Shown: piece after piece, positions 1 through 7,965 of the stretch
Numbering within the stretch: the first letter of the stretch is position 1
Layout of the letters: the number at the start of each line of letters is the position of its first letter
NCBI GenBank assembly: GCA_024401495.1
Contig: JAKSKW010000003.1
Span: 48,360-112,359, forward strand
Reading direction: 5' to 3'
DNA: 64,000 nt
Source: Paludibacteraceae bacterium
Lineage (GTDB): Bacteria > Bacteroidota > Bacteroidia > Bacteroidales > Paludibacteraceae
The notes under the pieces: generated by a model
What the model saw: only the letters and a program-made list of their open reading frames with translations
Told to the model about the DNA's origin: nothing
Database searches by the model: none
Program-made: the position numbers and the translations under genes

Positions 1-11
1 GAATCAAATTT

Positions 12-902
12 GTGAAGACTATGGAGCAACTTTATTCATCATTTTCAGAAAAACTTGACCAGTTGATGCTTAGCCAGGAACTTATGGATGACCTTCCACG
101 CATCTATATTCCTCTTGCGGAAATCATCAACGTAGGATTTGGATCCCGTATGCAGGTGATTGGTGTGAACGGTGCACAAGGCGCAGGGAAAAGTACATTC
201 TGTGAACTTCTCAAATTGGTGTTGGAAGAGAAATTCGGGAAAAAAGTGGCGTCGTTGAGTATCGACGACCTTTATCTTAGCAGAAAGGAGCGTACTCGTC
301 TTTCCAAAGAGGTTCACCCTTTGCTGATGACGCGTGGAGTGCCGGGCACTCATGATGTGAAACTCGGTCTGGAGATCATCAATTCCCTACGCAATGCCAA
401 TGAGAGCACTGTGACAATGATTCCACGTTTCAACAAGGCCATCGACGATATCTACCCTGAATCTCAATGGACTAAGTTTGTTGGCAAGCCAGATGTTGTC
501 TTGTTCGACGGTTGGTGTATGGACGCGTCGGCCCAAGAGGAATCTGAACTTGCGACTCCAGTCAATGAGTTGGAGGCAAACGAAGATAAAGACGGCTCTT
601 GGCGCCATTACGTCAACGAACAATTAAAAACCGACTATAAGAAATTATTCGACACTATCAATTTCCTTGTGATGCTACAGGTGCCTTCCTACGACAAGGT
701 GTTCGAGTGGAGAAATCTTCAGGAAGAGAAATTGAGAATCGCAAGCCAGGGCAAAGAGGCGACGCATATCATGTCTCCCGACCAGGTGAGGCGCTTCATC
801 GCCCACTACGAGAGAATCACACGTCATATCCTTGCTGAGATGCCAGAACGCGCGGATATGCTTTTCAAAGTCAATGACAACCATAGATTATATATTCAGT
901 AA
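12..902 (+). CDS. P-loop kinase of the D-glycerate 3-kinase / YggC family
   Basis: Cytosolic P-loop kinase. The Walker A motif GAQGAGKS is at residues 54-61, SIDDLYLS follows at about 83-90 (the acidic Walker B-like segment of uridine kinase/PRK-type folds), RGVPGTHD is at 108-115, and DGWCMD is at 166-171. RGxPGTHD and the (E/D)GW motif are typical of plant-type D-glycerate 3-kinases and their bacterial relatives, and the length (about 296 aa) fits. The expected reaction is ATP-dependent phosphorylation of glycerate or a similar small alcohol; the substrate cannot be fixed from sequence. The start may be GTG at 12 or ATG at 21. No in-frame stop lies upstream within the window, so the gene could begin beyond the left edge. 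The glycosyltransferase gene follows after 29 bp, probably in the same operon. Confidence 0.75.
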   Translation: MKTMEQLYSSFSEKLDQLMLSQELMDDLPRIYIPLAEIINVGFGSRMQVIGVNGAQGAGKSTFCELLKLVLEEKFGKKVASLSIDDLYLSRKERTRLSKEVHPLLMTRGVPGTHDVKLGLEIINSLRNANESTVTMIPRFNKAIDDIYPESQWTKFVGKPDVVLFDGWCMDASAQEESELATPVNELEANEDKDGSWRHYVNEQLKTDYKKLFDTINFLVMLQVPSYDKVFEWRNLQEEKLRIASQGKEATHIMSPDQVRRFIAHYERITRHILAEMPERADMLFKVNDNHRLYIQ

Positions 903-931
903 AAAACCGTTAGCGTTAACGTATAAATAAA

Positions 932-1870
932 ATGTTGAAGCAGAGTGTGTCGGTGGTGATACCGATGATTAACGAGGACAAAAGCATTGAAAAGGTGATT
1001 GACGCAGCCGTCGTCTCATTGGAAAACTCGTCTCTGGTTCAAGAAAAAGAGATCATCGTCGTCGGCAAGGATGCACTTAGCAAACAGATGGAGAATTTAC
1101 GTGCGAATTATTCCAATCTACAAATATACATCTCCCATTCGCGCGCATATTTTCCCGAAATCGCAAACAAAGGCTTATTCAAGGCGACGGGAGGAATTAT
1201 AGTGCTTTTGACAGAAGACACTCTCCTACCGACTGACTATTTCGACGTGATAATACCACAATTTGAGAAGACAAATATCTTTGCCGCGGGAGTCGTCGCC
1301 AGGTATCCCAAAACGGGAGAATCGACACAATGCTACACTCCGATTTTCTCGCCACACCACGTCGACTATCGCACATGCCAGGCTCCATCCTCAAATTTCA
1401 CTTTGAGGCTAGACCGAAGCAACGTCGCCTTCTCAAGAGATAAGTTTTTGCAACTCGGAGGATATAACCTTCTGTTTGCTCCAGACAGCAGCGGAGACAT
1501 TGACCTCTTCTTGCGAGGATGGTTGCTTTGCTGGAAAACTTGCTTTTTGACGAGCACTCATTGCGACCTGCTGAATCCAGTGGTGAACCCACTTTTAAGA
1601 GGAGAGACTAGCAAGATAAGAACAGAGAAAGAGTACAACGACACTTTATTGCGACGTTTCTATCTTCCACGCAGGCAACAGCCATTTATGTTCATTCATA
1701 ATCTTTTGCTATTCATAATGTCGTTGGTCATTCCGCTCGACATTTTCACTCCGACAAGAATGACAGGATTAAAATTCATCCAAAATTTCAAGAAAATCCT
1801 CTCGTCGAAAAGGTGGAGATATTCAACATTTGAAATCGACTTACAAATGCTGAAACAGAGATTCTTTTAG
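932..1870 (+). CDS. Family 2-like glycosyltransferase with C-terminal membrane segment
   Basis: The N-terminus SVVIPMINE is the first beta strand of a GT-A nucleotide-sugar-binding fold. TEDTLLP (94-100) sits where the DxD region is expected, and SNVAFSRDKFLQLGGYN (163-179) followed by GDIDL (188-192) matches the acceptor/catalytic region of GT2 enzymes, with D in place of the usual ED. A hydrophobic segment at about 252-272 is probably a membrane anchor, so the enzyme would work at the inner face of the cytoplasmic membrane. It follows the kinase gene by 29 bp and is probably cotranscribed. No polysaccharide locus surrounds it, so the glycan product is unknown. The classification is motif-based; the sugar specificity is not predictable. 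Confidence 0.7.
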   Translation: MLKQSVSVVIPMINEDKSIEKVIDAAVVSLENSSLVQEKEIIVVGKDALSKQMENLRANYSNLQIYISHSRAYFPEIANKGLFKATGGIIVLLTEDTLLPTDYFDVIIPQFEKTNIFAAGVVARYPKTGESTQCYTPIFSPHHVDYRTCQAPSSNFTLRLDRSNVAFSRDKFLQLGGYNLLFAPDSSGDIDLFLRGWLLCWKTCFLTSTHCDLLNPVVNPLLRGETSKIRTEKEYNDTLLRRFYLPRRQQPFMFIHNLLLFIMSLVIPLDIFTPTRMTGLKFIQNFKKILSSKRWRYSTFEIDLQMLKQRFF

Positions 1871-1959
1871 AAATTGCAACTAATTTCGTGTTTTCTAAAA
1901 AAATATCTTTACTTTTATAGAAAATTGATCATCAATAGAAACTTAGATTATTTAAAGCC

Positions 1960-3027
1960 ATGAAGAAAAACATAAAGAATTTAGGATTTTGCGGCATAAT
2001 GGCCGCATCAGCAATTTTGACAGGTTGCTCGGGTGGAGCTCAGAGAGTCGATAGCATCGACATGGAGGTTCCACAGATCAAAGGTATGAAATCAGAGTTT
2101 GTCCCAGCAGGTGGAGAAGCTGTCATCTACGGTTCGGGACTTAAAAACGCAAAAGTATATTTCGAGACTCAGTTTTACAACGACTCTATCAAGGCAGAGG
2201 TCATCTCGTCCGAAGACGACAAGATCGTTGTAAGAGTACCAGACAAGGCTTGGACAGGAAAGATCAAGGTGCAGAACCTTGCGGGAACATCTTCATCTAG
2301 CTTCCTATTCAGAGACAACCGCAATATCATCATCGACTTCGACACACGTCACCAGACATGGGGAGGTATCGTTCCATTTGACGAGAACGATAAACTTGTC
2401 CAGGGACGCTACGAAGGAGATAACCTTATTCCGTATGTAGGCAAACTTGAAGAAGGATGCTCAGGCAAGTTTGGTTTGTTCCACGGAGAATACACTACAA
2501 AAATGTCATACTCTTACGCCAGCGACATGTGGTTCCAGTACATGCACGGAGCAGATGAAGGTGGACGCGGAGCAGTGTCGATCGCAGGACTTCCATTCTA
2601 CGAAAACAAATTGGAAGACTTGGTGTTGAAATTTGAGTGCAACATTCCAAAAGAGGCAGCATACAAAGGCATCGCGACTGAGTTTATCGCAGGTTACAAA
2701 TCAGCATCAGAATCTGACAAGATCGGTCGTACAATCTCTCCAATCTGTCGTTGGGAGCCATACAAGAGCGATAAGAACTACTCTGTAGCCGGAGAGAACG
2801 CAGGCAAAGATTTGTCTAACGGATTCTACACTGATGGTTGGGAGACAGTGACAATTCCTTTGACTGCATTCAACTGCGTCTACAACGACGAGAATCCAAA
2901 AGAGGATTTGAAGCTCGACTTAGCGAAAGCAATCAACTTCTCAGTATTGGTATTCGGAAAACCAGAGACAGACACCAATGTGATGATCTCATTTGATAAC
3001 TTCCGTATCGTGCCAAAGGCTGAATAA
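1960..3027 (+). CDS. Surface glycan-binding lipoprotein (IPT/TIG plus SGBP-B-type domain)
   Basis: A lipoprotein signal peptide ends in LTGC with the lipidated Cys at 23. GSGLKNAKVYF at about 58-68 begins an IPT/TIG Ig-like domain that runs to about residue 120. The remaining 230 residues (starting IIIDFDTRHQTWGG) resemble the C-terminal glycan-binding domain of SusE/F-position surface glycan-binding proteins: they have many aromatics (W129-type WGG, DMWFQYMHG, RWEPY) and a final beta strand SFDNFRIVPK. Proteins of this type sit on the outer leaflet of the outer membrane and hold polysaccharide near SusCD transporters. No susC/susD or glycoside hydrolase lies next to it, so this copy is an orphan. 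A near-consensus -7 element (TATCTTTA) lies about 50 bp upstream. The start ATG at 1960 is fixed by the signal peptide. Confidence 0.75.
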   Translation: MKKNIKNLGFCGIMAASAILTGCSGGAQRVDSIDMEVPQIKGMKSEFVPAGGEAVIYGSGLKNAKVYFETQFYNDSIKAEVISSEDDKIVVRVPDKAWTGKIKVQNLAGTSSSSFLFRDNRNIIIDFDTRHQTWGGIVPFDENDKLVQGRYEGDNLIPYVGKLEEGCSGKFGLFHGEYTTKMSYSYASDMWFQYMHGADEGGRGAVSIAGLPFYENKLEDLVLKFECNIPKEAAYKGIATEFIAGYKSASESDKIGRTISPICRWEPYKSDKNYSVAGENAGKDLSNGFYTDGWETVTIPLTAFNCVYNDENPKEDLKLDLAKAINFSVLVFGKPETDTNVMISFDNFRIVPKAE

Positions 3028-3049
3028 TCGGAAATAACATCAATCATTC

Positions 3050-3085
3050 AATAGGCAGGCTTAACCACCTGCCTATTATTTTCTT
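3050..3085 (+). terminator. Intrinsic terminator after the glycan-binding lipoprotein gene
   Basis: A perfect 10-bp stem AATAGGCAGG / CCTGCCTATT with an 8-nt loop is followed by ATTTTCTT. It lies 22 bp after the stop codon and just before the DUF2157 start. Confidence 0.8.
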
Positions 3086-3092
3086 ATAAATT

Positions 3093-4364
3093 ATGAAAAT
3101 AAAAATCGACACAGATGAATTGGTAAAAAGACAGGTTATTTCGCAGGAGACCGCCGACGGAATAATCCAATACTACGATTCATCGAAAAACATCTCAAGC
3201 AGCAAATATGCGTTGAGCATCGTAGCGGCAGTTTTCGTGATATCAGGAATTGCAATTCTGATTGCAGATTCGTGGAGATCGGTAGGCTTAAACGCACATA
3301 TCTTCTTCAGTATCCTACCAATTATCGGTGCTTCCGCATTGTCCTATTTTGTGGACTGCAAATTATCCGACAAGAAAGTCTTTACGGAAAGTGTGACTAT
3401 ACTGCAATGTGTTGCTATTTTCCTAACCTTTTTCATGATGCTGTCGACTTTTAATCTGAAAGTCAACGAACCCATAACCATCCTCGTTTCGGTTTTGGCT
3501 TGTTTCCCATTTGTCATCTATTTCAAAGCTACGATTGCAGCCACTGTCATAACTATTGTGGCAGCCTTCACCATGGTCATTGACGGTGCAGAACGAAACA
3601 ATAGTGCAAGTTGTATATTCACTTATCTGATATTGGCAATAGACATTTTCTACTTGTACAAGACATATTTCAAGGATAAAGAGCAATTGATGCTGAACAT
3701 CCGACTTTTCATCTCTCCATTCGTTCTAACAGCATTTTTCTTTCATCTATGCTGTATGTTCAGTAACCACGTTTTAATGCCTAATCTACTTATACCTCTG
3801 ATTGTATCTTGTTATGGATTCACATTTGTCGTTTGGAACAAAGCGAAACAATGGTTGGAGACAAGAGTCAATTGGATTGAATTGGGAAGTTTTGTTCTTT
3901 CCTTCATAGTGTTGACACTCGGTGTATCTACACATTTTTATGATTCAAAAATCCAAGGAGGATTCGCAATCATTCCTTCCGTTCTGCCTCTTATTCTGTT
4001 GTGGATATTCCAGTATAAAAAGAGCATCAAGATACAAATTGACCAATATTTCTGTCTTGTATATGCAAAATTGGTAGCGTCGACTGCACCTATATTAATA
4101 GAATCGACATCCAACTTATACGCTATACTTTTACTTATATTTTTGGCATACCATACCTACAGATGGACCAAAAGCAATAATGTCCTATTCTTCAATATTG
4201 GAATGTTATGCTGGATAATTGCCATCGCAAACATAGCCGACCTAAGAGACTTTAATCCTTCCGTCGTGGCAGTCTGGATAATTTTCTGGGGCATTATACT
4301 ATTGGCAATCAACTATTACCTAATCAAAAAGAGAAAGAGCCATGGAATCGAAGGAGATAAATAG
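3093..4364 (+). CDS. DUF2157 polytopic membrane protein
   Basis: The soluble N-terminal segment (about 1-40) contains LVKRQVISQETADGIIQYY, the pattern seen at the start of DUF2157 proteins. It is followed by roughly ten hydrophobic helices, the first at about 43-60 with a small polar break before SWRSVGLNAHIFF. The family has no established biochemical function. DUF2157 genes are commonly followed by a gene for a GDYXXLXY protein, and here the next gene overlaps by 23 bp, consistent with translational coupling. The stop is preceded by a basic tail (KKRKSHGIEGDK). The inner-membrane location follows from hydropathy; the function is unknown. Confidence 0.75.
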   Translation: MKIKIDTDELVKRQVISQETADGIIQYYDSSKNISSSKYALSIVAAVFVISGIAILIADSWRSVGLNAHIFFSILPIIGASALSYFVDCKLSDKKVFTESVTILQCVAIFLTFFMMLSTFNLKVNEPITILVSVLACFPFVIYFKATIAATVITIVAAFTMVIDGAERNNSASCIFTYLILAIDIFYLYKTYFKDKEQLMLNIRLFISPFVLTAFFFHLCCMFSNHVLMPNLLIPLIVSCYGFTFVVWNKAKQWLETRVNWIELGSFVLSFIVLTLGVSTHFYDSKIQGGFAIIPSVLPLILLWIFQYKKSIKIQIDQYFCLVYAKLVASTAPILIESTSNLYAILLLIFLAYHTYRWTKSNNVLFFNIGMLCWIIAIANIADLRDFNPSVVAVWIIFWGIILLAINYYLIKKRKSHGIEGDK

Positions 4365-5424
4365 AAAATATTACTTGATAGGAATGATTGGTTGTCTATT
4401 CCTATTCGTCTTAGTGCTAATCGGTTGGTGCGAAGGGGCAAACTCTACGCATAAGGATTTAAGATTGAGGATAGATAAAATAGACAAATCGGATTTAAAA
4501 ATGAGGGATCCCTATTCAACCAGAGTACATTTCACTTTTACAGACTCTCTTCTAAAAGAAGGATATTCATTTGGACGATATATAGTGTTTGGAGAAAATG
4601 AGGAAGGATACAATGTGCCTTTACACAGTAGCATTATTCCAAGTTACACCAAGCCAAGTGTGGAATGTATTGGACATTATAAAGCAAACATAAACGAATT
4701 ATTAAACCGATACGACTATCTTTCAAATATTTTCCCGGATAGCGTATACTTTTGCGGCATGCAGATTCTGAAGATGGCACAAGAGAGAAATGCGACAATA
4801 TGCGCGATCATTCCGTCGTATAGCATCTCCGACAAAAACAGAAGAGTGAACGACATGGAGATTGACGGAGTTTTATTGTCACAACTTGTGAAAGAGTCCG
4901 TCAACACTGAATGGATGGCAGACTCTTTGATGACCAGCATCTATTGTGAGTTGAAAGAATACTGTGACAAAGAGCATTGCAACGTCGGCGACAATCACTT
5001 CAAAAATCTAGCAGAGACTCTTAGCATTCATAAAAGAGAAGCTCTTAAATGTGTTTCCAAAGATGAAATCAAAAAATGGCTCGAGGTGCACAATGAGCAA
5101 ATCAAGAAACTAGCAAAAGAATGTCCGGATATCTATAATGCGTCCAGCCAACTCTTAGACAGTTATCATTGGATAAACCCACAGAACTATAAGAAAGTAA
5201 TTTCCATCTCTAAAAGCCGTGCGAACAATTGGAAATACATAGACAGTTGGGACTATGATGACATAAGAGATAAAGAAGAGATCGATCAAATATGCAATAT
5301 CATAGGATACGACGGAGATAAAGAGTCAATCGACAAATTCATGTACACCATAAGATTCTGGAGTATCCGTTGGGATGAAGGAGACGCGGAATGGATTTAT
5401 AATTGGCTGAAAGGAATAATGTGA
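4342..5424 (+). CDS. Membrane-anchored protein, possible divergent GDYXXLXY partner of the DUF2157 protein
   Basis: One N-terminal transmembrane segment (about 11-29) is followed by a large extracytoplasmic region. Just after it comes LRLRIDKIDKSDLKMRDPY, then STRVHFTF. This occupies the place and roughly the shape of the GDYxxLxY signature (variants of 'PxDPRDLLRGDYVxLxY') in proteins normally encoded after DUF2157, with the Gly lost and Asp-Tyr kept as DPY. The rest (about 100-360) is rich in charged residues and Cys (C151, C217, C225, C249 region), and I do not recognise it. The gene starts inside the DUF2157 gene in another frame. A strong terminator follows, so the two genes form a closed unit. 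The assignment rests on position plus a weak motif. Confidence 0.5.
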   Translation: MESKEINRKYYLIGMIGCLFLFVLVLIGWCEGANSTHKDLRLRIDKIDKSDLKMRDPYSTRVHFTFTDSLLKEGYSFGRYIVFGENEEGYNVPLHSSIIPSYTKPSVECIGHYKANINELLNRYDYLSNIFPDSVYFCGMQILKMAQERNATICAIIPSYSISDKNRRVNDMEIDGVLLSQLVKESVNTEWMADSLMTSIYCELKEYCDKEHCNVGDNHFKNLAETLSIHKREALKCVSKDEIKKWLEVHNEQIKKLAKECPDIYNASSQLLDSYHWINPQNYKKVISISKSRANNWKYIDSWDYDDIRDKEEIDQICNIIGYDGDKESIDKFMYTIRFWSIRWDEGDAEWIYNWLKGIM

Positions 5425-5429
5425 TATAG

Positions 5430-5460
5430 GAGACGCGATTTTTCGCGTCTCTTTTGTTTT
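5430..5460 (+). terminator. Intrinsic terminator of the DUF2157 operon
   Basis: Stem GAGACGCG / CGCGTCTC with a 6-nt loop, followed by TTTTGTTTT, directly after the stop codon. Confidence 0.85.
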
Positions 5461-5520
5461 AAAATTGTCACTTTCAATGTTAAATATCTGAAGATTATTC
5501 TCAAATCTCAAAATATGATG

Positions 5521-5528
5521 TAATTTTG
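5521..5528 (+). promoter_or_regulatory. Candidate Bacteroidota -7 promoter element (TAATTTTG)
   Basis: TAATTTTG followed by CA matches the TAnnTTTG -7 consensus. It lies 31 bp before the GDPD-like ATG and after the preceding terminator. I see no clear TTTG -33 box. Confidence 0.55.
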
Positions 5529-5558
5529 CACCCAGTCCTTTTACTCATAAACACAAAA

Positions 5559-6341
5559 ATGAAAAGCAACAGTATTCTTTACTTTTTCACACTTGTCCTT
5601 TGGTGTCTTACACTACATCAAACGTATGGACAAAACACACCACAACCAGTTGCGCACGCACTTGGCGGGATTGACGGCAACGTCTACACAAACAGCCGTG
5701 AAGCCATGATTAATTCCATAGAAAAAGGTTATAAATTCCTTGAGGTGGATATCGATACTACTTCCGACGGAGTGTTTGTAGCACTTCACGACTGGAAAGG
5801 TTTCAACCAAATAACAGGCCATTATAGTTTGAGAGAAACTTTAGTCACCCTTGAAGAGTTTAATCAAAGAAAAATCTACGACGTATATACGCCTATAACA
5901 ATCCAAGAGATTGTGGATACTTTGAAGAGTCATCCCGACATTTCCCTCATGACAGACAAGATCTCCGATCCTGATCTCATCGAGAAGTGTTTTTCAGAGA
6001 TAAAGGAAAGAGTTTACGTAGAGTGTTTCACAGATGAAGACTACTTCGAATTGAAAAGAAGAGGCTATAATGTAATGTATTCTATATTTTATACCGACAA
6101 CATACTAACACATATTGTAGACAACTTGCTAACAGGAAATGGAAGATTAGACTTAATCACAACAAGTGTTAATCAAGATTATAAAGAATTGAAAAAAATA
6201 AGATGTCTGATGCCAATTAAGATAGCTATTTATACTGTCAATTCTGAAGAAGATCTTAACGATATATATGACGATATAGATTTCTTTTACTCAGATTTCT
6301 ACGATCCTTCTACTGGCTCATTTAACACCTCTGCAAAATGA
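5559..6341 (+). CDS. Secreted glycerophosphodiester phosphodiesterase-like (GDPD/PLC-like) protein
   Basis: The chosen ATG is followed by a clear signal peptide (MKSNSILYFF...QTYG-Q, cleavage near residue 24). Upstream TTG codons would put charged sequence before it and lie in the promoter. VAHALGG (31-37) replaces the usual HRG start of GDPD enzymes, followed by EVDI (62-65) and HD (77-78), which are the metal and catalytic positions of the TIM-barrel fold. The length of 260 aa is normal. Loss of the Arg in HRG (H33-A-L-G-G) is notable. Similar HALGG/HAxGG forms occur in secreted PLC-like proteins of unknown substrate. The stop overlaps the next gene's start (ATGA), so the two are coupled. 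Location is periplasm or cell surface. Confidence 0.7.
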   Translation: MKSNSILYFFTLVLWCLTLHQTYGQNTPQPVAHALGGIDGNVYTNSREAMINSIEKGYKFLEVDIDTTSDGVFVALHDWKGFNQITGHYSLRETLVTLEEFNQRKIYDVYTPITIQEIVDTLKSHPDISLMTDKISDPDLIEKCFSEIKERVYVECFTDEDYFELKRRGYNVMYSIFYTDNILTHIVDNLLTGNGRLDLITTSVNQDYKELKKIRCLMPIKIAIYTVNSEEDLNDIYDDIDFFYSDFYDPSTGSFNTSAK

Positions 6342-7828
6342 AAAGAATAACAACTGCTATATTTATCCTCAACTTATGTGGGTTCTCCTATAGTGCCAGT
6401 TGGGATGGTTCGGGAACCAAAGATGATCCATTCTTAATTTCGACGCCGCAACAACTTGTGGAGTTAGCTGAAGAGGTAAATAATGGAACTGATTTTCAGA
6501 ATGAGTATTTCAATCTTACTAACGACATAGACTTATCTGAAGTTTGTGGAGATTCACTTGGGAATTGGATCGGTATAGGTTCAATCCTCAACTATTTTGA
6601 GGGCTCGTTTCTCGGTGGCAACCATTCTATATCCAATTTATATATAGAGCACGATGACGACACTGACTATTGCGGACTTTTTGGATATATAGGAGAGCAA
6701 GGATCTGTCGTTGACCTCACAATCCAAAATGGTTCTATCTACAATTCCAAATGGAATGGAGCCATAGCCGCAATTAATAACGGACTAATCTCTAACTGTA
6801 AAAATATCAACTGCTCGGTAAAGAGTTGGCAATACTCAGGAGGCATTTGTGGTGTAAACTACAACACAATAGAGAATTGTGAAAACCAGTCAGATATAAC
6901 CAGTTCTTTTTGCAGTGGAGGAATTTGCTCATACAATTACGGATCAATAATAAATTGCAGCAATAAAAACGGTATTACAGCAAGAAACGGCGGTGGTGGA
7001 ATATGCGGTTATAACGGAGGATTTGACTATTCAAACTGTCAAGGCACGAAAATCGGTTTCATTGACAACTGTAATAACGAAGGTTTTATCATTGGTGAAA
7101 CTAAAATTGGAGGTATCACAGGAAGAAACGACGGATTGATAACGAACGTTAATAATAGCGGTGAGGTTTTCGGATTCGAACAAGTAGGTGGCATTACAGG
7201 ATTCAATGGCGGGTTCGATGGTGTGACCGGATTGATCGCCAACTCCTATAATATCGGGGAAATAACTGGCACAGATTCCTTGACAGGCGGAATAGTGGGT
7301 TATGGCAACAATAACAGCGAAATCTATAACGTCTGTACAAGCAACGATGTCCGTTGCGTCAACACCCCAGCAATAGATTATATTGGCGTGAGAGATGGTC
7401 TAAACGAAAATTGCTATTCACTTAATATCTCAATCATTGACGACATAGGAGATCTCAACTCGATAGTCGCAGCACTAAATGATTGGATTATAGCACAATC
7501 CGACACAAATACATACAACACTTGGGAAGTTAAGAATAATTATATCGGTCACACCCTTTTGTATCCAGATTCTACTAGAAACGATACTATTGGAGACAAT
7601 CCGGATGACATGACAGCATTGTTCAATATCAATAGCCAAGATGACATAAGAATCTTTACAGGTGAAAGCAAGCTCTACCTCATCTCGCCTGCAGACCAAA
7701 CCCTTTACATCTACACTACAGAGGGAAAAATGGTTCACAAAGCGGATCTGGTGGCAAATATCATGACTGTGATTCCAATCAACAAGGGAGTGTACGTAGT
7801 CGGAGGCAAAAAAGTAGTGGTACACTAA
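6338..7828 (+). CDS. Secreted GLUG-repeat surface protein with a T9SS-like C-terminal domain
   Basis: The signal peptide (MKRITTAIFILNLCGFSYSA) is followed by WDGSGTKDDPFLISTPQQL (about 21-39), the standard opening of GLUG-repeat proteins. About eight short Gly/Cys/Asn-rich repeats follow (GGICGxN, GGITGxN, GGIVGYG) at roughly 105-330. These form a right-handed beta-helix-like rod in known relatives. The last 65 residues (KLYLISPADQTLYIYTTEGKM ... NKGVYVVGGKKVVVH) have the beta-sandwich pattern and Gly-Val-Tyr-Val ending of Por/T9SS-type sorting domains. The gene starts within the stop of the GDPD-like gene. A role in adhesion or surface display is likely; the ligand is unknown. Confidence 0.75.
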   Translation: MKRITTAIFILNLCGFSYSASWDGSGTKDDPFLISTPQQLVELAEEVNNGTDFQNEYFNLTNDIDLSEVCGDSLGNWIGIGSILNYFEGSFLGGNHSISNLYIEHDDDTDYCGLFGYIGEQGSVVDLTIQNGSIYNSKWNGAIAAINNGLISNCKNINCSVKSWQYSGGICGVNYNTIENCENQSDITSSFCSGGICSYNYGSIINCSNKNGITARNGGGGICGYNGGFDYSNCQGTKIGFIDNCNNEGFIIGETKIGGITGRNDGLITNVNNSGEVFGFEQVGGITGFNGGFDGVTGLIANSYNIGEITGTDSLTGGIVGYGNNNSEIYNVCTSNDVRCVNTPAIDYIGVRDGLNENCYSLNISIIDDIGDLNSIVAALNDWIIAQSDTNTYNTWEVKNNYIGHTLLYPDSTRNDTIGDNPDDMTALFNINSQDDIRIFTGESKLYLISPADQTLYIYTTEGKMVHKADLVANIMTVIPINKGVYVVGGKKVVVH

Positions 7829-7863
7829 CACCAAAAGCGACGACCAAATCCATAGAAAATTGT

Positions 7864-7871
7864 TAATTTTG
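7864..7871 (+). promoter_or_regulatory. Candidate -7 promoter element (TAATTTTG) for the YeiH-family gene
   Basis: TAATTTTG followed by CA lies 95 bp upstream of the ATG. The resulting leader would include the palindromic repeat at 7883-7932. Confidence 0.5.
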
Positions 7872-7882
7872 CAAAACGAACA

Positions 7883-7932
7883 GTAGAGACAGGGCATGTC
7901 CCCGTCTTTTTACATGTCCCCGTCTTTTTACA
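7883..7932 (+). repeat. Palindrome plus two tandem 18-bp units (CATGTCCCCGTCTTTTTA)
   Basis: The 18-bp unit occurs twice, at 7895-7912 and 7913-7930. The first unit also forms a hairpin with the preceding GTAGAGACAGGGC, giving an AGAC-x-GGG / CCC-x-GTCT stem followed by TTTTT. This can act as a terminator for the GLUG gene or as a leader hairpin of the YeiH-type gene. It is related to the palindromes at 28082-28152. Confidence 0.7.
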
Positions 7933-7965
7933 TTGAAATGAAAGAAATTAAACAATTACATAAAA

